39,684 nt of DNA from a virus. Made by a program: the position numbers and the translations under genes. The stretch lies in the IMG/VR virus record IMGVR_UViG_3300035138_000061, positions 1-39,684 of that record. One strand, 5' to 3'. This document shows positions 23,886 through 33,649 of this stretch, piece by piece. Numbering within the stretch: the stretch's first letter is position 1; every line of letters begins with the position of its first letter. The notes under the pieces are model-generated. The model saw only the letters and a program-made list of their open reading frames with translations, did no database searches and was not told where the DNA came from.

Positions 23886-23912
23886 AAGGGTGGGTATTTT
23901 ATACCTACCCTT
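23886..23912 (+). terminator. Possible terminator hairpin
   Basis: AAGGGTGGGTA (23886-23896) pairs with TACCTACCCTT (23902-23912) with one G-T pair over five bases. A T-rich but broken stretch (GCTTTGTTGTATTTTTATTTT) follows, so termination may be partial. It separates the Lys-rich protein gene from the helicase gene. Confidence 0.6.
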
Positions 23913-23970
23913 GCTTTGTTGTATTTTTATTTTCCCTAAAGTAAAATAGACAATAAATAGGAGATACCAA

Positions 23971-25317
23971 GTGAGGGTATTGCGTCCATACCAAAAAGAG
24001 GGCGTGCGATACGGGCTGAAGACACAGCATCCGTTTTTAGCTTGGGAAATGCGACTTGGAAAAACACTAACTTGTATTCGCACCATTCAAAAACAATCTG
24101 ATTCCAAACTTATTTTAGTTATTGGTCCATTTGCTGCTATATACAGTTGGATAACTGAATTAAATATAGAGCATGAAAAAAGTATCTTCCTATACGGATC
24201 AAGGGATACCCGTCTATCAAAACTTGACGAAGTATTGCAATATCCTTCGGGCAGAATATGGGCACTAATAAATAAAGAAGGATATCAAGTTATCCCGGAG
24301 ATTGCTGGTACTCTTTGGGATACGGTTATATGGGATGAATCTATTTTCCTATCAAATCCGGGAACTAAAATCTCAAAATTTTTTCTCAAGTATTTTCGTT
24401 CAGTAAAACACCGCTGGGCACTATGTGGTACTCCTGCCAGCGAATCTCCACTTCAATGGTATAATCAGTTAACTTGGTTGGACCGAAAAATGTGTAAAGA
24501 GAAAAACTATTATTCTTTTAGACATAAACATTTTATTCAAGATAAATTCGAATGGATACTTTCGGGGAAAGGTGAAAAATATTTAGCATATATTTTAGAT
24601 CATAATGTTTCTATACTTAAACGTAAAGATGTAAATTTAGGTGGTAGTAAAATACGGCAACTTCGGTATGTGGAATTGCCTAAAAAAATACGAAAGATGT
24701 ATAATAAATCATTAAAATCATTTTTCTTTGAGTATGACGGTATTTTACATAGGAGTATTTACGCCACTCAACACTACATCTGGTTGCGTAAATTTTGTTC
24801 TGGATTTAATTCTGAGTTGAATTTTGCATCTTATCATAAATGTACTGAATTATGGAATTTAATTCAAAATGATTTTAGAAATGAGTCATTAGTTATCTGG
24901 TGCCACTTTGTGGATGATGTTTGCGGAGTATATTGGTTTCTGAAAGATAAAGGTATAAGTGTTGATTTTATTTATGGGGACGTTATAGTCGCCGAAAGAG
25001 AGCGTAAACGACAACAATTCCAAGAAAAGAAAATTCAAATATTAGTGATTCTTACACAAACTATGAGTTTTTCAGCAAATTTATCCGCAGCATCCGCATT
25101 AATTTATTTTTCACATAATGAGAGTGGTAAAATCCGAAGTCAATCTGAGGATAGACATTTGGATCAATTTTCTCATGATGGTTTACTTATAATAGATTTA
25201 ATTTGTATTGATACTATTGAAGAGGATATCCTGAACGGGTACGATCAAAAAGAATTATCAAACGCTGGAGTAAATTGGATTTTAAACGCTTTAAAGAAAA
25301 GGAGAAATGAATTATGA
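23971..25317 (+). CDS. SNF2-like superfamily 2 DNA helicase
   Basis: A 448-residue protein from GTG 23971 with TAGGAGA upstream. Motifs in order: Q-like LRPYQKEGV (4-12), Walker A MRLGKT (27-32), motif II WDES at 121-124 (in place of DEAH), motif III CGTPAS (152-157) and motif VI QSEDRHLDQ (391-399), which matches the QAEDRAHRIGQ motif of SNF2 enzymes. Phage members of this group probably act in replication restart or recombination. WDES is a divergent Walker B; the key Asp and Glu (122, 123) are kept. Overlaps the next gene by four bases. Confidence 0.83.
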   Translation: MRVLRPYQKEGVRYGLKTQHPFLAWEMRLGKTLTCIRTIQKQSDSKLILVIGPFAAIYSWITELNIEHEKSIFLYGSRDTRLSKLDEVLQYPSGRIWALINKEGYQVIPEIAGTLWDTVIWDESIFLSNPGTKISKFFLKYFRSVKHRWALCGTPASESPLQWYNQLTWLDRKMCKEKNYYSFRHKHFIQDKFEWILSGKGEKYLAYILDHNVSILKRKDVNLGGSKIRQLRYVELPKKIRKMYNKSLKSFFFEYDGILHRSIYATQHYIWLRKFCSGFNSELNFASYHKCTELWNLIQNDFRNESLVIWCHFVDDVCGVYWFLKDKGISVDFIYGDVIVAERERKRQQFQEKKIQILVILTQTMSFSANLSAASALIYFSHNESGKIRSQSEDRHLDQFSHDGLLIIDLICIDTIEEDILNGYDQKELSNAGVNWILNALKKRRNEL

Positions 25318-25961
25318 GACTTCTTAATAATAATATGGCAAAAATACGTTCAAATAAAATTGTATTTAATGCCAAAAATCAAGTATTGAAGGAGAAAATT
25401 GACGATTTCTGTGATATGAAAGATACTGATTGTTTGATCACTGTTGATCCGGGGTATAATACTGCTTTAGCAGCATTCTATAGTAATGGTATCTATATTC
25501 AAAAATTTTCTATTCCAGATAAATTGGCTGAAATTGAAAAATTATATACAGCTCAATTGACTTTTGAAAAAGCATTAAATAATGTATCAGATTATGCCAT
25601 AGGCACTATTGATTATTCCGGTAGAATGGTGTTAATCGAGAATGTATCGGTTTGGGGCGAATCTGGTGCCAGTGGAAAAGCAAATGCTGGAAAAATATCA
25701 CAACAGTCAGAAGTATCTTCTGCACGCGGTGATTTACTTAAGTTAGCACGGTTAATCGGATTGTATTGCGGAGTGTGTTTTGATAATAATGATATTTGTA
25801 ATTTAATTACTGCTATAAATTGGAAAGGGCAATTGACTAAAAAAGCAACTAAAGAATGGGTTGAAATGGAATTGGGGTGTAGATTAGATATGACCGATCA
25901 TGAAATAGATGCTATCGGGATAGGATTAAGCGTACTTAATGAGTGGAAAGGATATAAATAA
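25314..25961 (+). CDS. RuvC-like Holliday junction resolvase
   Basis: A 215-residue protein in an ATGA overlap with the helicase gene (AAGGAG upstream). RNase H-fold motifs are visible: D45 in LITVDPGYNTALA, E109 in VLIENV, and D195/D199 in DHEIDAIGIG. These match the catalytic acidic residues of RuvC-like nucleases. It should cut branched DNA before packaging. The TTG-less alternative start at 25335 has no ribosome binding site. The stop overlaps the next ATG by one base. Confidence 0.8.
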   Translation: MRLLNNNMAKIRSNKIVFNAKNQVLKEKIDDFCDMKDTDCLITVDPGYNTALAAFYSNGIYIQKFSIPDKLAEIEKLYTAQLTFEKALNNVSDYAIGTIDYSGRMVLIENVSVWGESGASGKANAGKISQQSEVSSARGDLLKLARLIGLYCGVCFDNNDICNLITAINWKGQLTKKATKEWVEMELGCRLDMTDHEIDAIGIGLSVLNEWKGYK

Positions 25962-26536
25962 TGGCAGCAATAAAATTACCCAAACCGTTTAAATCAGTAA
26001 AATTTCTTAAAGATTTTAGAAATTGTACCGATTGTCAATTATGGAGTAGACAGTATAATTTACTTGTTGGAAGGGGTGTTCTACCCTGTGATTTACTTAT
26101 AATAAGTGATTTCCCTTCGCGAAATGATGAATTATCCGGTAAAGTTTTATCTGGTAATGAAGGGAGGTTATTTGATTATATGATAGAGAAATCTGGTATG
26201 AGTAAATTTACTTACTATATCACATACACTCTTCTTTGCTGTCCGATAGACAAGAAAAATGGAAGTATTCGAGAACCTACAATTTCAGAAATTGCTATGT
26301 GTCGAAAAAATATTTTCATGATTATAAAACAATCACAAGCTAAATTTTACTTACTTTTAGGAGATTTACCGAAGAGATATCTTGGAACTTCTTTACCGGG
26401 ATATTATAGTATACAACATCCTCTAAATATATCATTAACAGGAGCAACTAAAAGTCCATTATATCTGCAAAATTTACGGAAATTGGAGGAGATTTATGCC
26501 ACCATTGAAACTAATACAACCGATAAAAGTCAGTGA
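25961..26536 (+). CDS. Uracil-DNA glycosylase superfamily protein (family 4-like, Fe-S)
   Basis: A 191-residue protein. CTDC at 22-25, C93/C94 in YTLLCCP and C114 in EPTISEIAMC fit the four iron-sulfur ligands of family 4 glycosylases, and GKVLSGNEGRLFDYMIEKSG fits the loop after motif 1. The usual motif GEAPG is replaced by SDFPS (49-53), so the canonical water-activating residue is altered; the second catalytic motif HPS appears as IQHPL near the end. It may be a changed-specificity glycosylase or a non-catalytic binder. In a phage predicted to alter thymidine it could recognise modified bases. Fold likely; activity unknown. Confidence 0.72.
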   Translation: MAAIKLPKPFKSVKFLKDFRNCTDCQLWSRQYNLLVGRGVLPCDLLIISDFPSRNDELSGKVLSGNEGRLFDYMIEKSGMSKFTYYITYTLLCCPIDKKNGSIREPTISEIAMCRKNIFMIIKQSQAKFYLLLGDLPKRYLGTSLPGYYSIQHPLNISLTGATKSPLYLQNLRKLEEIYATIETNTTDKSQ

Positions 26537-27503
26537 ACTTATTATTCCAGCGTACTGTGGTGAGGATTTCGGTAATGTATCTTATTCACTGGATAAAGTG
26601 GGGATTACTCAAAGTTTATTAGGAAATTTTCAATGTTGTCGAAAATGTTTTTTACTCAAATTACATAGATGGGAATCTCTTGAGAAAGAGCGAAAAACCG
26701 GATACGGTTCTTTAATGCATGAAATACTAGGTACAGTATACACTGGATTTATGAATAAAGTTTTCTCTTATAATGACTTTATTGATGTAATTACTTCAGT
26801 AATAGATCAATTTACGTTTAATAAATTATGGGATACTTATTCAGTAGAAATAGCCAAAGCAAAAGCTCAGGCCATAGCAGAGGTATACATTAAAGTATTC
26901 AAAAAGGATTTTGAGGATTTTAGATTTGAAGGAATTGAGGAAGTGCTTGAAGTATCTTTTCAAGATGCTATACTCCGGGGGAAAGTTGATGGAAAATTTC
27001 GAGATAAACATGGCGGAATTTGGAATATGGAGCATAAAAATTATGGTAGAATTAATCCTGAAATCATGCCTATGCTGTTAAATTTTGATATGCAAAATTT
27101 ATTTTACATGTTAGTTGAAGAAATTAAAAATAATAGTAGACTAAAAGGCACCTTCTATAATATAATTCGAAATCCACAGGTGCGTAAAAAAGATGGTGAC
27201 GCATCCGAAGTGTATAGACTGATAAAGCAAAAGGTGACTAATGATCCAGCCTATTTCTTTTACAGGTATTGGATACCTTACAGTAGAAAACAATTCGAGT
27301 CATTCAAAAAAGAATTATCATGTAAGTTAGACGATATTCAATTTGCCTTATCAGTAGATGAGTGGTATCAAAATCAGATATTTTACAAAAATGAACAAGG
27401 ATGCTATGGTATGAATTATGCTTGTGATTTTATTCAAGCGTGTAGTATGGACTCACTAAATGGCTATATTCAAAAACAATTTTTATTTGGAGAACTTCAA
27501 TAG
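26496..27503 (+). CDS. PD-(D/E)XK nuclease, Cas4/RecB-like with Fe-S cysteines
   Basis: A 335-residue protein overlapping the previous gene by 41 bases, start ATG 26496 after GGAGGAG. Core residues: H75 in LMHEILG, D165 in GKVDGKF, E179 and K181 in NMEHKNYG, and the following Q in DMQNLFYMLVEE. Cysteines at CCRKC (near 47-51) and three near the C-terminus (GCYGMNYACDFIQAC) fit an iron-sulfur cluster as in Cas4 and AddB. It probably processes DNA ends together with the RecA-fold ATPase downstream. Confidence 0.8.
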   Translation: MPPLKLIQPIKVSELIIPAYCGEDFGNVSYSLDKVGITQSLLGNFQCCRKCFLLKLHRWESLEKERKTGYGSLMHEILGTVYTGFMNKVFSYNDFIDVITSVIDQFTFNKLWDTYSVEIAKAKAQAIAEVYIKVFKKDFEDFRFEGIEEVLEVSFQDAILRGKVDGKFRDKHGGIWNMEHKNYGRINPEIMPMLLNFDMQNLFYMLVEEIKNNSRLKGTFYNIIRNPQVRKKDGDASEVYRLIKQKVTNDPAYFFYRYWIPYSRKQFESFKKELSCKLDDIQFALSVDEWYQNQIFYKNEQGCYGMNYACDFIQACSMDSLNGYIQKQFLFGELQ

Positions 27504-27515
27504 AAAGGGACTATG

Positions 27516-28484
27516 ATGGCATTACCGCTTAAAAAACGTTTACCAATCGTACCTACCCGAAAAACAATTATTCCAGCGACAAAAACAACTCAACTTCCAG
27601 TGAAAACAAAAGCAACTTCCGATTTAACTAATTTAACGCTTCCCGAAACAATAGAAGCAGATAATTTAGGAGGGGGCATGGAAACGACCAGCTGGATGCT
27701 TTACGGGGTTAAACGGATAGGTAAATCAAGTTTAGCTGCAAAATTTCCGGGATCGATAATTTTCAAATTTGAAATAGCATCCCAAAGAGTACGATCTGTA
27801 TCATGTAATTGCCCCACCTGGTTACACTTTTTGAAATATATTGAATTATTAAAAGTAGAGAAAACACAGCAAAGAGGTAGTTGGCAAAGACAAATAGTAG
27901 TAATTGATACTCCATTTGAAGCGTATGCGAGATGTAAAGAATATATATGTAAGCAAAATGGGATACTCTACACCAGTGATGCTCGTGATCATGGAGGTAT
28001 TTGGGACAAAATATCATCAGAATTTCGACGGGCACACATGGAATTACAAGCATTAGGACTTGGTTTGATTGTAGTATGTCATGATCAAGTAAATGAATGT
28101 TCTACCCGTAGTGGTCAAAAATTTGATATGGTTGTCCCGAAATTGTCAAAACAAGCAGATGATTTATATCGTGCTATTATTGAAAATGTTATCTATTATC
28201 ATTATCGGGATAGGCAACGTTGGATGACGCTTCGTGGGTCAGATTTTGTTTTTGCTGGAGTAATTGGTGATGAGGAGGATCCAGTATTTATGACTCCTAA
28301 TGGTAAAAAGATATATGCAATTTACGCTGGAGAAACAGCAGGTGAGGCCTTTACTAATTTAGAATTGGCCTTTAATTGTCAGCAGGAATTTACCTATGCT
28401 GATGAATCAGAGCAATTTGAAGCTGAGGCAAAGCAACTTTCTATTACGGAAAAAATACGTAATAAACAGAAGTTTAATAAGTAA
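27516..28484 (+). CDS. RecA-fold ATPase, Sak4-like recombinase
   Basis: 322 residues from the second of two ATG codons (27513, 27516); AAAGGGA is better spaced for 27516. After a Lys/Thr-rich tail, Walker A GVKRIGKSS is near 63-71 and the strand IVVIDTPFEAYA has a Walker B-type Asp. GLGLIVVCHDQVN resembles a sensor. These features are shared by phage Sak4-like single-strand annealing ATPases (AAA_24), which work with a ssDNA-binding protein; such a protein is encoded next. Product can also be called a generic NTP-binding protein. Confidence 0.77.
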   Translation: MALPLKKRLPIVPTRKTIIPATKTTQLPVKTKATSDLTNLTLPETIEADNLGGGMETTSWMLYGVKRIGKSSLAAKFPGSIIFKFEIASQRVRSVSCNCPTWLHFLKYIELLKVEKTQQRGSWQRQIVVIDTPFEAYARCKEYICKQNGILYTSDARDHGGIWDKISSEFRRAHMELQALGLGLIVVCHDQVNECSTRSGQKFDMVVPKLSKQADDLYRAIIENVIYYHYRDRQRWMTLRGSDFVFAGVIGDEEDPVFMTPNGKKIYAIYAGETAGEAFTNLELAFNCQQEFTYADESEQFEAEAKQLSITEKIRNKQKFNK

Positions 28485-28537
28485 ATTTACGCGCAATAAT
28501 GCGCAAACTATTAACAATTAATTAATTGGAGGTTTTT

Positions 28538-29536
28538 ATGGCGAAAGGCAATGTATTTAAAAATCGTTTAACTCAGATGCAAGCAGCAGCAAATGATGCT
28601 ATGACTGAGTACGTACCTGGTGGATTAAAGGTGCCAGATGATATTTACAATGCCAGAGTTCAAGCAGAACTCACTGAAAGTGCTGCAGGAAATTTAATGA
28701 TTACACGTACCTTTACGATTATGGAAGGGGATTATCAAGGATTAAAAATATGGGATCATATTGTATTAGAAAAATTGGATGATGACGGGGATCAACGCAT
28801 ACCATCATATATGGGAATTATCCAATCAAGACGGTGGTTGGAATCAATGGGGATAGAATTCCCGGAAGATGATTTAGGGCAATTGGATGAAATAATTACT
28901 CAAGTTTCTGATTGCGCACCTGCTTGTCGTATACGCTCCAAAACGTCACATTCGAAAAATACAGATGATGAGTATACCCATGTTACTGTATTAGAAGTGC
29001 TATATTGGGATGAAGAGGGTGAAGCAGCCTATAACGCTGGAGTAGAACAGCCAGCATCAGAAGGGGAGCAAGAAGGTGAACCGGAAGGTGAACAAGAAGG
29101 GACACAAGAAGGTGAACCGGAAGGTGAAATTACTTTTGAAAATTTGTTGACTTTCGCAGCAAGTCAAGGAATAGAAGAGCTGGATGATAGCATGGATGGA
29201 GAAACTATTATTGCCACTCTTTTAACTTATCAGTATAAAGCAAATGAAATTACTGATGAAGAAAGAGAAATGTTGCTTGCTATCGGTTTACCGGAAGAGC
29301 AGATTATAGAACCAGTACCTAAACAGGTAACAATACCGAAACCTGCTCCAAAGAAAGCATCAGCAAAATCTGCTCCAGCAAAATCTGCTCCAGCAAAACC
29401 GGCACTACCACCTAAACGTCCAGCGGTAACAACTCCAGCTAAAACTATATCGAAAAAACCTCCCGTTTCAACAGCTAAAAAATCAGCAACAGGGAAAGGG
29501 AAATTGTTACCACGTATAGGTATTTCGCGCAAGTAA
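28538..29536 (+). CDS. DUF669-like ssDNA-binding protein with long acidic and basic tails
   Basis: 332 residues from ATG 28538 (TTGGAGG upstream; the TTG at 28526 is part of that site). N-terminal ~150 residues form an OB-like domain: VPDDIYNARVQAELTES..GNLMITRTFTIMEGDYQGLKIWDHIVLEK..., as in DUF669 proteins linked to Sak4 recombinases. A 24-base tandem-like repeat then encodes an EGEPEGEQEG linker, next a helical VSR-like domain (FENLLTFAASQGIEELDDSMDGETIIATLLTYQ), and finally a Lys/Ala/Pro-rich tail (KSAPAKSAPAKPA). Acidic plus basic tails are common in ssDNA-binding proteins that recruit partners. Confidence 0.72.
   Translation: MAKGNVFKNRLTQMQAAANDAMTEYVPGGLKVPDDIYNARVQAELTESAAGNLMITRTFTIMEGDYQGLKIWDHIVLEKLDDDGDQRIPSYMGIIQSRRWLESMGIEFPEDDLGQLDEIITQVSDCAPACRIRSKTSHSKNTDDEYTHVTVLEVLYWDEEGEAAYNAGVEQPASEGEQEGEPEGEQEGTQEGEPEGEITFENLLTFAASQGIEELDDSMDGETIIATLLTYQYKANEITDEEREMLLAIGLPEEQIIEPVPKQVTIPKPAPKKASAKSAPAKSAPAKPALPPKRPAVTTPAKTISKKPPVSTAKKSATGKGKLLPRIGISRK
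29069..29128 (+). repeat. Internal repeat coding for the EGEPEGE linker
   Basis: A 24-base unit at 29069-29092 is repeated exactly at 29105-29128, with a 12-base variant between. It codes for repeated QEGEPEGE and likely varies in length by slippage. Confidence 0.85.
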
Positions 29537-29575
29537 ATGTTGATATTATTTTAATTAGTAAATGAGAGGGAAGAC

Positions 29576-31543
29576 ATGGCTGCAACTAAATTTATTTCAT
29601 CACGTCATAAATCATTTAATTTAAGCCCGTGGAAAATAGATATGCGCCATGTCACCTCTTATGTTTCTTTAGACTTTGAAACTACCGGATTAGATCCATA
29701 TCGAGGAGATTTACCTTTTGCTTGGTCTTCTTGTAATGAAGAAGGTGAAATTATAATTAGCAGATATGATAACGATAAACAATCACGCCAGCGTTTACAA
29801 ACAATTTTATCGGATAATACTATCGGTAAAGTATCCCATAATATGCATTTTGACAAAAATATGGCTATATCAGATGGGTATTATATTCCTGAAAAAACTA
29901 TTTGGCATTGTACGAAATTAATGTGTAATATTTTGTATAATCTTGAACCGTCATATGAATTAGATGATTTAGCATACGCATATGGAAGATATCCGAAAGA
30001 TGCGGATATTCCGATTAAACAAGCGGCAAAAATATATGGTAATTATTCTAAAATACCGAAGTATTTAATGGATAAATACCAATTAAGTGATGCTGAAAGA
30101 TGTATGCTACTATTTCTTACTTTCTGGCCTAAAATTTGTGCTGATCCAACTTTATTAGAACTTTACTTAATAGAAATTGCTTTAGTCCCTGTTACTATGC
30201 GTTTTGAACGTCGTGGAATAATGGTAGATAAAAGAGAATCTGAACGCTTATTAACATGGATCGAAAGTGAATTAAAACAAGTAGAATTGGATAAAGAAAA
30301 TTATTTTCCACATCCGATAAATGTACATAGTCCTAAACAATTAGTTAGATTTCTTTATACTGAGGTAGGTTTACCGATACTATCAATGAATAAATCTGGG
30401 TTAGCTCCATCAACAGATAAAGATGCTATATCTGAGTTGCGTCATCATATCGAAACTACTTCTCATGATGTAACGCAATTAGCAATTCTGGACATTATAC
30501 TTAAAGAAAGAGCATATAATAAAGGCAAGCAAATGATTCGATCTTATTTAGATGCTTGTAATAGTAAATTTATCCTATGTCCCCATATTAATACACATCA
30601 AGCACGTACTGGACGAGAAAGTGGTACCAACCCAAATCTCCAAAATGTGCAAAAATCTGCTGCATTAAAAACACGATACCCAGTCCCGGCACGTAATTGT
30701 TTTAGAACTCGACCAGGGTATGTTTTACTTTTAAAAGATTATGCTGGTATTGAAATTCGAATAGCCATACAACTCACTGGGTCTAAACGTTTAATTGAAA
30801 TGCTACATAAGGGTTTTGATTTTCATTCAGCCTGTGCAGAAGCATTCTATGGAGAATATTTTACCGATCCGATCAAAGGAATTAAATTCTACATAGAACG
30901 TGATCCAGCGAATAGGAAAAAAGAATATCGAAAATTAATTGATAAAATTGGGCATGAAGCAGCTCAAAAACAATTATTCAAAAAAGTAAAATCTATCTTG
31001 CGTAGTGCTGCTAAAAATGCACGTTTCGCTATGCTTTACGGAGCAGGCAAAAAACAAACAGCAAAAACTTTAATGTTATCATTAGATGAAGTGAGTATTG
31101 GGTATGACCGGGATCGTGAATTATTCCCTGAATTCTATCAATTAATGCATCAATGTGAAAGGGATATTAAATTGCGCGGTTATGTAGAAACAATTTTTAA
31201 ACGTAAACTTTACGTAAATCCACGCGCATCGTATGCTTCAACTGATTATAAAGTTCAAGGTTCAGCAGGAGAGTTATTTAAACGATCTCAAATCCGGGTA
31301 GATAGGTATTTACAGGATTTTTGGAGTGGATACGATATATCTATCTGGTTAGTGGTACATGATGAAATGATTATTGAAATACCGCGAGTATTATTATCTT
31401 ATTTACCCATAATAAATTCTGATATAGATTATTTAATGACAACTTATGATGAAATAACAGTACCTTTAGAAGTTGGTAATAAATTATCAACCTATCTATG
31501 GTCCAAGTCATATAATATTGATAAATTAGGTAGGAAAATTTAA
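29576..31543 (+). CDS. DNA polymerase I-type (family A) with 3'-5' exonuclease
   Basis: A 655-residue protein. Exonuclease domain: D33 and E35 in LDFETTGL, HNMHFDKNM and SDAER.MLLF. Polymerase: D388 in LLKDYAGIEIR (motif A, with AG in place of the usual SQ), RSAAKNARFAMLYGAG (motif B, keeping Lys, Phe and Tyr), VQGSAGELFKRS, and HDE at 595-597 (motif C). There is no 5'-3' nuclease. Phages with base-substituted or hypermodified DNA often encode such a polymerase. Motif A change may affect the fingers or dNTP choice. Start ATG 29576 follows GAGAGGGAAG. Confidence 0.9.
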   Translation: MAATKFISSRHKSFNLSPWKIDMRHVTSYVSLDFETTGLDPYRGDLPFAWSSCNEEGEIIISRYDNDKQSRQRLQTILSDNTIGKVSHNMHFDKNMAISDGYYIPEKTIWHCTKLMCNILYNLEPSYELDDLAYAYGRYPKDADIPIKQAAKIYGNYSKIPKYLMDKYQLSDAERCMLLFLTFWPKICADPTLLELYLIEIALVPVTMRFERRGIMVDKRESERLLTWIESELKQVELDKENYFPHPINVHSPKQLVRFLYTEVGLPILSMNKSGLAPSTDKDAISELRHHIETTSHDVTQLAILDIILKERAYNKGKQMIRSYLDACNSKFILCPHINTHQARTGRESGTNPNLQNVQKSAALKTRYPVPARNCFRTRPGYVLLLKDYAGIEIRIAIQLTGSKRLIEMLHKGFDFHSACAEAFYGEYFTDPIKGIKFYIERDPANRKKEYRKLIDKIGHEAAQKQLFKKVKSILRSAAKNARFAMLYGAGKKQTAKTLMLSLDEVSIGYDRDRELFPEFYQLMHQCERDIKLRGYVETIFKRKLYVNPRASYASTDYKVQGSAGELFKRSQIRVDRYLQDFWSGYDISIWLVVHDEMIIEIPRVLLSYLPIINSDIDYLMTTYDEITVPLEVGNKLSTYLWSKSYNIDKLGRKI

Positions 31544-31575
31544 TTTTACTTATAATAACTATCCCAGAGGTATAA

Positions 31576-33639
31576 ATGATTACTTTTAAAAGTTCAGTGA
31601 ATCCAATTATTAAACGTAAAAAGGTAAGAAAAAATATCTTTGAGCAATTTGGATTTATTGTGAAAGATGAGATAGGTGATCATGTTATAGGTGATTGTCC
31701 ATTTTGTAAGAAAAAAGATCACTTCTTTATAAATACGAAATCTCCCAACAAAACTTGGGACTGTAAAAAATGTTTACGTAAGGGAGGTTTTAAAGAATTC
31801 GTACAACAAATGTATCATTTTTGTAAAGAACAAACTAATGATAATATATTACAATTACTACAGAAGGATCGTGGGAATTCGATTAGTATAGAAACTTTAC
31901 GAAAAAGAGTAGTTTTTCATTCAGGTACTCAACAATATATAATTCACTATAAAAATAACAGAGGTGAAATAATTGGGTTAAAATTATATAATTTTAAGTC
32001 ATTAATATCTGCTGCTGGGTTTACTTTAGATTTATACGGATTATGGAATTTAGATGAAATAATAGCATCAGAACAAATATTTATCTGTGAGGGTGAATGG
32101 GACTATATGTATTGGTATGATTGTCTAACTTCCTTGGGAATTGACATTCCTATTGTAGCAGTTCCAGGAGCAGGATCATTACAAGAACACAATATGATTT
32201 TATTCCAGAATAAAATAGTTTATTTACTTTACGATAATGATGACGCTGGTCGAAAAGGAGTAGAACGGGCGACTAAAATGTTAGATGGAATTGCTACTGA
32301 TATTTTTAAAATAGATTGGCCTGATACTTTAGATAATGGTTTCGATATACGTGATTTAGCTATTCAGGGAGAAATGGAATATGATGAAGCGTACAATTAT
32401 ATTTATGATAAATTAATTGAGTCTAAAGTAAATCATAATGGTAAAGTTACTGCGGGAATGATTAATAGCAATCTCTGTCCATTAGAACCAGTCCCTCCTT
32501 TGGAAGTTTTCAACGAATACCAAAGACATTTACATATGCCAGATATTTCAATGTTATATATAATTTTTAGCACTGTTTTAGCCGGTAGATTAATTGATGA
32601 CCCATTATGGATGATTATAGTAGCACCTCCCGGCGCGACCAAAACGGAACCTATACTCTCTTTATCAAATACTTGGTGCGTTGAAACATTAAGCACCTTA
32701 ACACCTACCGCATTAATATCAGGTTCTACCCGACAAATCAATGGTGACCCTTCATTAATTCCTAAATTGAATGGTAGGGTATTAATAGTAAAGGATTTTA
32801 CAGCAATAATGTCATTGCCACAGACTGAGCGAGAAGAGATTATAGGGATACTACGGGATGCATATGATGGAGAATGTGGTAGATTTTTCGGGAATGGGAT
32901 CACCCGAAAGTATAACAGTAAATTTGGAATATTGGCAGCAGCTACTCCAGCGATAGAAGCATTTGTCGAGAATCATTCAGCAATGGGAGAAAGATTTTTA
33001 CGCTGGAGAAATTATCTGCCAACAAGTTTGTACAAACGTCAAGTCTATGTGCAGAAAGCTATTGATAATGTAGGGAAAGGCCCGATGATAAGAGAGGAGT
33101 TATCGCAAGCTGCTCAGTTGATCCTTCTTGCTGATTATAGTGGTTATACGCCAATTATTCCTACATTTATTAAAAAACATATTATTCAATTATCGTTACT
33201 GGTGGCACAATTGCGTGCGGTAGTGCCACGTGATCCGTATAGTAAAGAAGTAGTAGATTTAACAGAAGCAGAATTGGCTACACGTTTAAGTAAAGAATTT
33301 AGTCAATTAGTCATAGCTGCTGCTATGTTAGGAAGGAAATATGAGGTAGGTTTATTCGAATATAATTTAGCAATACAAGTTGCCCGAAGTAGTGCCCCAT
33401 ATAGGGTATTGGTTATTTTGCGGTTAGTTTATGAAGCAGGAGATAAAGGTATACGATCTACTGAAATAAATGAAAAGGTACGTTTGTCTTCGGCAACTAT
33501 TCAAATATTATTACAAAATTTAGTCATATTAAATTTCATAGAAAAGGAGCAAATTGTAGGAGAGAAGTTGAAAAAATATGTATACAAAATTACAGATGAA
33601 ATGCGATATTTTATCACTAACAGTAAATTATTTTCATGA
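31576..33639 (+). CDS. DNA primase with AAA-type ATPase domain
   Basis: A 687-residue protein. Zinc finger: C41, C44, C63, C66 (CPFC and CKKC). Toprim domain: E172 in FICEGEWDY and D220/D222 in YDNDDAG. Then an ATPase domain with Walker A-like PPGATKTE (K356) and Walker B VLIVKDF, and a C-terminal winged helix (RSTEINEKVRLSSATIQILLQNLV). This resembles primase-helicase proteins of phages and plasmids of the DUF3987 type. Joins primase and helicase activity for lagging-strand synthesis. Start AGAGG-preceded ATG. Confidence 0.83.
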   Translation: MITFKSSVNPIIKRKKVRKNIFEQFGFIVKDEIGDHVIGDCPFCKKKDHFFINTKSPNKTWDCKKCLRKGGFKEFVQQMYHFCKEQTNDNILQLLQKDRGNSISIETLRKRVVFHSGTQQYIIHYKNNRGEIIGLKLYNFKSLISAAGFTLDLYGLWNLDEIIASEQIFICEGEWDYMYWYDCLTSLGIDIPIVAVPGAGSLQEHNMILFQNKIVYLLYDNDDAGRKGVERATKMLDGIATDIFKIDWPDTLDNGFDIRDLAIQGEMEYDEAYNYIYDKLIESKVNHNGKVTAGMINSNLCPLEPVPPLEVFNEYQRHLHMPDISMLYIIFSTVLAGRLIDDPLWMIIVAPPGATKTEPILSLSNTWCVETLSTLTPTALISGSTRQINGDPSLIPKLNGRVLIVKDFTAIMSLPQTEREEIIGILRDAYDGECGRFFGNGITRKYNSKFGILAAATPAIEAFVENHSAMGERFLRWRNYLPTSLYKRQVYVQKAIDNVGKGPMIREELSQAAQLILLADYSGYTPIIPTFIKKHIIQLSLLVAQLRAVVPRDPYSKEVVDLTEAELATRLSKEFSQLVIAAAMLGRKYEVGLFEYNLAIQVARSSAPYRVLVILRLVYEAGDKGIRSTEINEKVRLSSATIQILLQNLVILNFIEKEQIVGEKLKKYVYKITDEMRYFITNSKLFS

Positions 33640-33649
33640 GAGGTTTAAG

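Noticed and set aside
28488-28505. GCGCA/TGCGC hairpin before the ssDNA-binding protein gene
   Set aside because: Five base pairs with no T run: too short to call a terminator or regulator.
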